A DNA stretch of 64,000 nt from Curvibacter gracilis ATCC BAA-807 (GTDB lineage Bacteria; Pseudomonadota; Gammaproteobacteria; Burkholderiales; Burkholderiaceae_C), in the NCBI RefSeq assembly GCF_000518645.1, contig NZ_JADZ01000004.1:310001-374000 (forward strand), read 5' to 3'. Positions 61,861 to 64,000 of this stretch are shown one piece after another; position 1 is the stretch's first letter, and each line of letters opens with the position of its first letter. Both the position numbers and the translations under genes were made by a program. The notes below the pieces were generated by a model. It was not told the origin of the DNA. It worked only from the letters and a program-made list of their open reading frames with translations, and made no database searches.

Positions 61861-63675
61861 TCATCGGCAGCTGAAGCTGGCCGCCGATTCCACGCTGCCG
61901 GACCCGTTGTAGCGGGCCACCTTCGGGTAGGGGCACAGCGGGCGGGTGCGGTTCGGCGACCAGCTGGCCGGCACGTCGGCATTGGTCGAGGCGATGGTGC
62001 CGCCCACACCCCGTGCGGTGGCCAGCACGCTGTCGGGGGCCTTGCCGTACTCGACCCAGTTCACGATGGCGTCCACCATGTCGTAGTTGTCGGTGGCAGG
62101 CCCGCCCCGCGAGTGGCCCATGCCCGGCACGATGAACAGGCGGGCCGAGAGTTGGGCCTGATCATTCCAGCCCGACTGGAAGCTGTTGTACCAGTTGATG
62201 GTGTCCTGGACCGAGAACACCGGGTCGGACGAACCCTGCACCAGGATCATCTTGCCGCCGTTGCCCACCATCTTGCTCATCAGCAGATCGGGCGGGGTCA
62301 TGAAGCTCATGGCCGATTGGGTGTAGGTGTTGTTGCTGGCAAAGATCTTGGGCGCATCGGTGTCGAAGTTGAAGCCGAGCACGAAGTTCAGGATCGTCGG
62401 GTCCACGCCGGTCATGACGCTGGTCGATGTGGGTGGGGTGGTGAACACAAAGCCCACGGACAAGGGATCGCGCGGGCCGGTGGCGTTGGCCGTCTTCCAG
62501 GTGAACCAGCCCGACGATGAAGTGTTGTAGATGCCGGCATCCCAGAGGAACTGGGTGTACAGCGCCTGCCCGGCCGAGTTCTTCGCCCCGGCATGCATGT
62601 TGGCCAGGACCGTCTTCTGGGCCGCGGTCAGGCAGGTGCCATCGGCCGCACCCGTGCAGGTGGGCACGGCGGTGCTGATGTTGAAGGCCGCCTGGCAGGC
62701 CTGGATGTCGTTGACCGATTGATCGGCCACGCCGTCAAGGCTGTCGCATTTGGCGATGATGGCGTTGGAGACCAGTTTCAGATCCCGGCTCACGCTGAAG
62801 CTGGTCGACACATCGGGCAGCCCGGCCTTGGCGCCGCTGGTGAACTTGCTGGAGATCGTGGCCAACTGGTTGGCACCCCACAGTTGAGCCACCGCCGCCT
62901 TGGGCAGGTTGAAGCCCGGCGACCCGGCGACATAGCCGTCGAACTGGTCGCCAAAGCGCGAGGCGGCCACCATGGCGTGGCGGCCGCCATTGGAGGTCCC
63001 CACGATGTACGAGCGATCAGGCTGCTTGCCGAAATACTGCTTGATCAGGGCCTTGGCCATGGGGGTGAGGCTGCCGACGGCGTTGTAGCCATAGTCCAGG
63101 CGGGCCTGGGGGTCGATGCCGAACACGCCGCCATTGATGTTGGCATTGACCGAGGTGTCGGGCTGGTGCCCGGCGTCGGTGCTGAGGGTGGCAAAGCCCT
63201 TGGTCAGGCCCGTGGCCGCTTGCCCGCCGCCCAGGATATCGCCGACGGCGGCCACCACCGACCCGTCGAGACCGCCGTTGGGCTGGTAGAAGAAGCGGCC
63301 GTTCCATTGGGTGGGCAGGCGCATCTCGAAGCCGATGCCGTAGGGGCGGCCATCGATGGCGCCGGTGCGGGCATTCAGGGTGCCCACCACATCACAGTAC
63401 TCGGGGTTGGTGACGGTGACGCCGCTGCTGCCGGCGGCTTCGGTGGAGCCTGCGGCCACCAGCTTGGCTGAGGTGATGGTCAGGTTGCCGTACGAGAAGG
63501 TGGCGGCACTGCAGCTGTTGGCAGGGGTGGCACCGACGGCCACCCGGGGGCCCGAGTCGCTGCCGCCACAGGCAGACAGCGAAAAAATCAAACCGATCAA
63601 GCCGAGTGAACTCAGCCGATAGATGGCGGTGGGTGGCGCCAACAGGCGGGGCAGGGGGGCGGGTGTCGCGGACAT
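61861..63675 (-). CDS. Tannase/feruloyl esterase family lipoprotein (disulfide-lacking variant)
   Basis: A 604-aa paralogue of the esterase at 51551. Lipobox FSLSAC (Cys about 36). Shared blocks: IGFEMRLPTQWNGRFFYQPNGGLDG, FGIDPQARLDYGYNAVGSLTPMAK, YPKVARYNGSGSVESAASFSC. The nucleophile motif reads VGTSNGGRH and the His motif MGHSRGG. Thus both cysteines that flank the catalytic Ser and His in canonical tannases (CS-D-HC) are replaced, by Thr and Ser. Ser, Asp (SSDPVFS) and His are kept, so activity is still likely. GGAGA precedes the ATG. Confidence 0.9.
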   Translation of the reverse strand: MSATPAPLPRLLAPPTAIYRLSSLGLIGLIFSLSACGGSDSGPRVAVGATPANSCSAATFSYGNLTITSAKLVAAGSTEAAGSSGVTVTNPEYCDVVGTLNARTGAIDGRPYGIGFEMRLPTQWNGRFFYQPNGGLDGSVVAAVGDILGGGQAATGLTKGFATLSTDAGHQPDTSVNANINGGVFGIDPQARLDYGYNAVGSLTPMAKALIKQYFGKQPDRSYIVGTSNGGRHAMVAASRFGDQFDGYVAGSPGFNLPKAAVAQLWGANQLATISSKFTSGAKAGLPDVSTSFSVSRDLKLVSNAIIAKCDSLDGVADQSVNDIQACQAAFNISTAVPTCTGAADGTCLTAAQKTVLANMHAGAKNSAGQALYTQFLWDAGIYNTSSSGWFTWKTANATGPRDPLSVGFVFTTPPTSTSVMTGVDPTILNFVLGFNFDTDAPKIFASNNTYTQSAMSFMTPPDLLMSKMVGNGGKMILVQGSSDPVFSVQDTINWYNSFQSGWNDQAQLSARLFIVPGMGHSRGGPATDNYDMVDAIVNWVEYGKAPDSVLATARGVGGTIASTNADVPASWSPNRTRPLCPYPKVARYNGSGSVESAASFSCR

Positions 63676-64000
63676 GGTGTCTCCAGGGCTTGCTTCGAAT
63701 CATGTGCCGAAAGACAACGTTAGCATTCGGCAGATGATTACAATACTGAAGTAAGTTGGCGAAAGACACCGTATTAACCCTGAGCGTTCTAGCCAGGGCT
63801 GGCGAGTTCTGTCACGGGGTTCTTATCGCCCTAAGAGCGGCTGCAGCTTGATGTTCAGATGCCGCTCGATGAGATCAACCCGGTGGCTGGTCTTTCAAGG
63901 GCGCTCAAATACTTCAATATTTGAATTTATTGCTGATGCTGATCTTGCTCTGTCGAGACCATGCCATGGCATCCCAGGTCGGCCTGCGGCAGTTGCCCAT
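63676..64000. promoter_or_regulatory. Non-coding end region with two inverted repeats
   Basis: No supported gene in these 325 bases. TGCCGAA (63705-63711) and TTCGGCA (63726-63732) form an inverted repeat 30 bp before the tannase-like gene, probably its operator. TCAAATA-CTTCAA-TATTTGA (63905-63924) is a second perfect inverted repeat with AT-rich flanks; it may control a gene beginning beyond the window. Confidence 0.45.

Overview
The window is 64 kb of GC-rich (clearly above 60 % by eye), tightly packed bacterial chromosome. Gene content points to a betaproteobacterium of the order Burkholderiales, most likely a Comamonadaceae-type organism. The signs are three orphan TctC/Bug-type (tripartite tricarboxylate family) binding proteins, two Gram-negative general porins, many LysR/IclR/GntR regulators beside small catabolic operons, and two tannase-type esterases. 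I saw no rRNA, tRNA, CRISPR array, insertion sequence or integrase. Start sites below were chosen from ribosome-binding sites and overlaps, so several genes are shorter than their longest open frame.

Layout. 0.1-5.4 kb: acyl-CoA synthetase, a DUF6976-like protein, a zinc alcohol dehydrogenase and a LacI regulator. 5.5-9.7 kb: biotin operon bioA-bioF-bioD-bioB (minus strand) with every junction overlapping. 9.8-17.5 kb: two paralogous modules, each an N-formylglutamate amidohydrolase (FGase)-family gene divergent from an IclR regulator. Module 1 is porin-FGase-TctC. Module 2 is a FGase-like gene that has lost its metal motif, followed by a miniature FliD-like gene, a FliT-like gene and an ArdB/KlcA-like gene. 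Module 2 is the most unusual part of the window. 17.5-33.4 kb: enoyl-CoA hydratase, quinone reductase with a Crp-type regulator, D,D-carboxypeptidase, a PaiB/MocR divergent pair, a solitary periplasmic binding protein followed by a GGDEF-EAL protein, and an RND efflux pump with a divergent TetR regulator.

33.5-44.5 kb is a catabolic cluster for hydroxy/sugar acids: FAH-family hydrolase, AraC regulator, SDR, two 2-hydroxyacid dehydrogenases, two TctC binding proteins, FadR-type regulator, exported SMP-30-type lactonase and a GarD-type dehydratase. A 23-codon repeat-bearing frame exactly bridges the two TctC genes. 44.6-51.3 kb: two LysR regulators, GST, PNPOx-like flavoprotein, a metallo-beta-lactamase-fold protein without its metal motif, a DsbA-like protein, a MarR regulator and a cytochrome c. 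51.5-64 kb: two tannase-family lipoproteins in opposite orientation flank a LysR/porin pair, a two-transmembrane (SLATT-like) protein, a MipA-type outer-membrane protein with a two-component system and a DUF4405 membrane protein, a siderophore-interacting-type reductase, a TPR protein with a possibly switch-forming leader RNA, and a DUF3237 protein.

Overall this is a scavenging, regulator-rich region for import and breakdown of organic acids and aromatic esters. Many inverted repeats that fit as operators lie between divergent regulator/target pairs.
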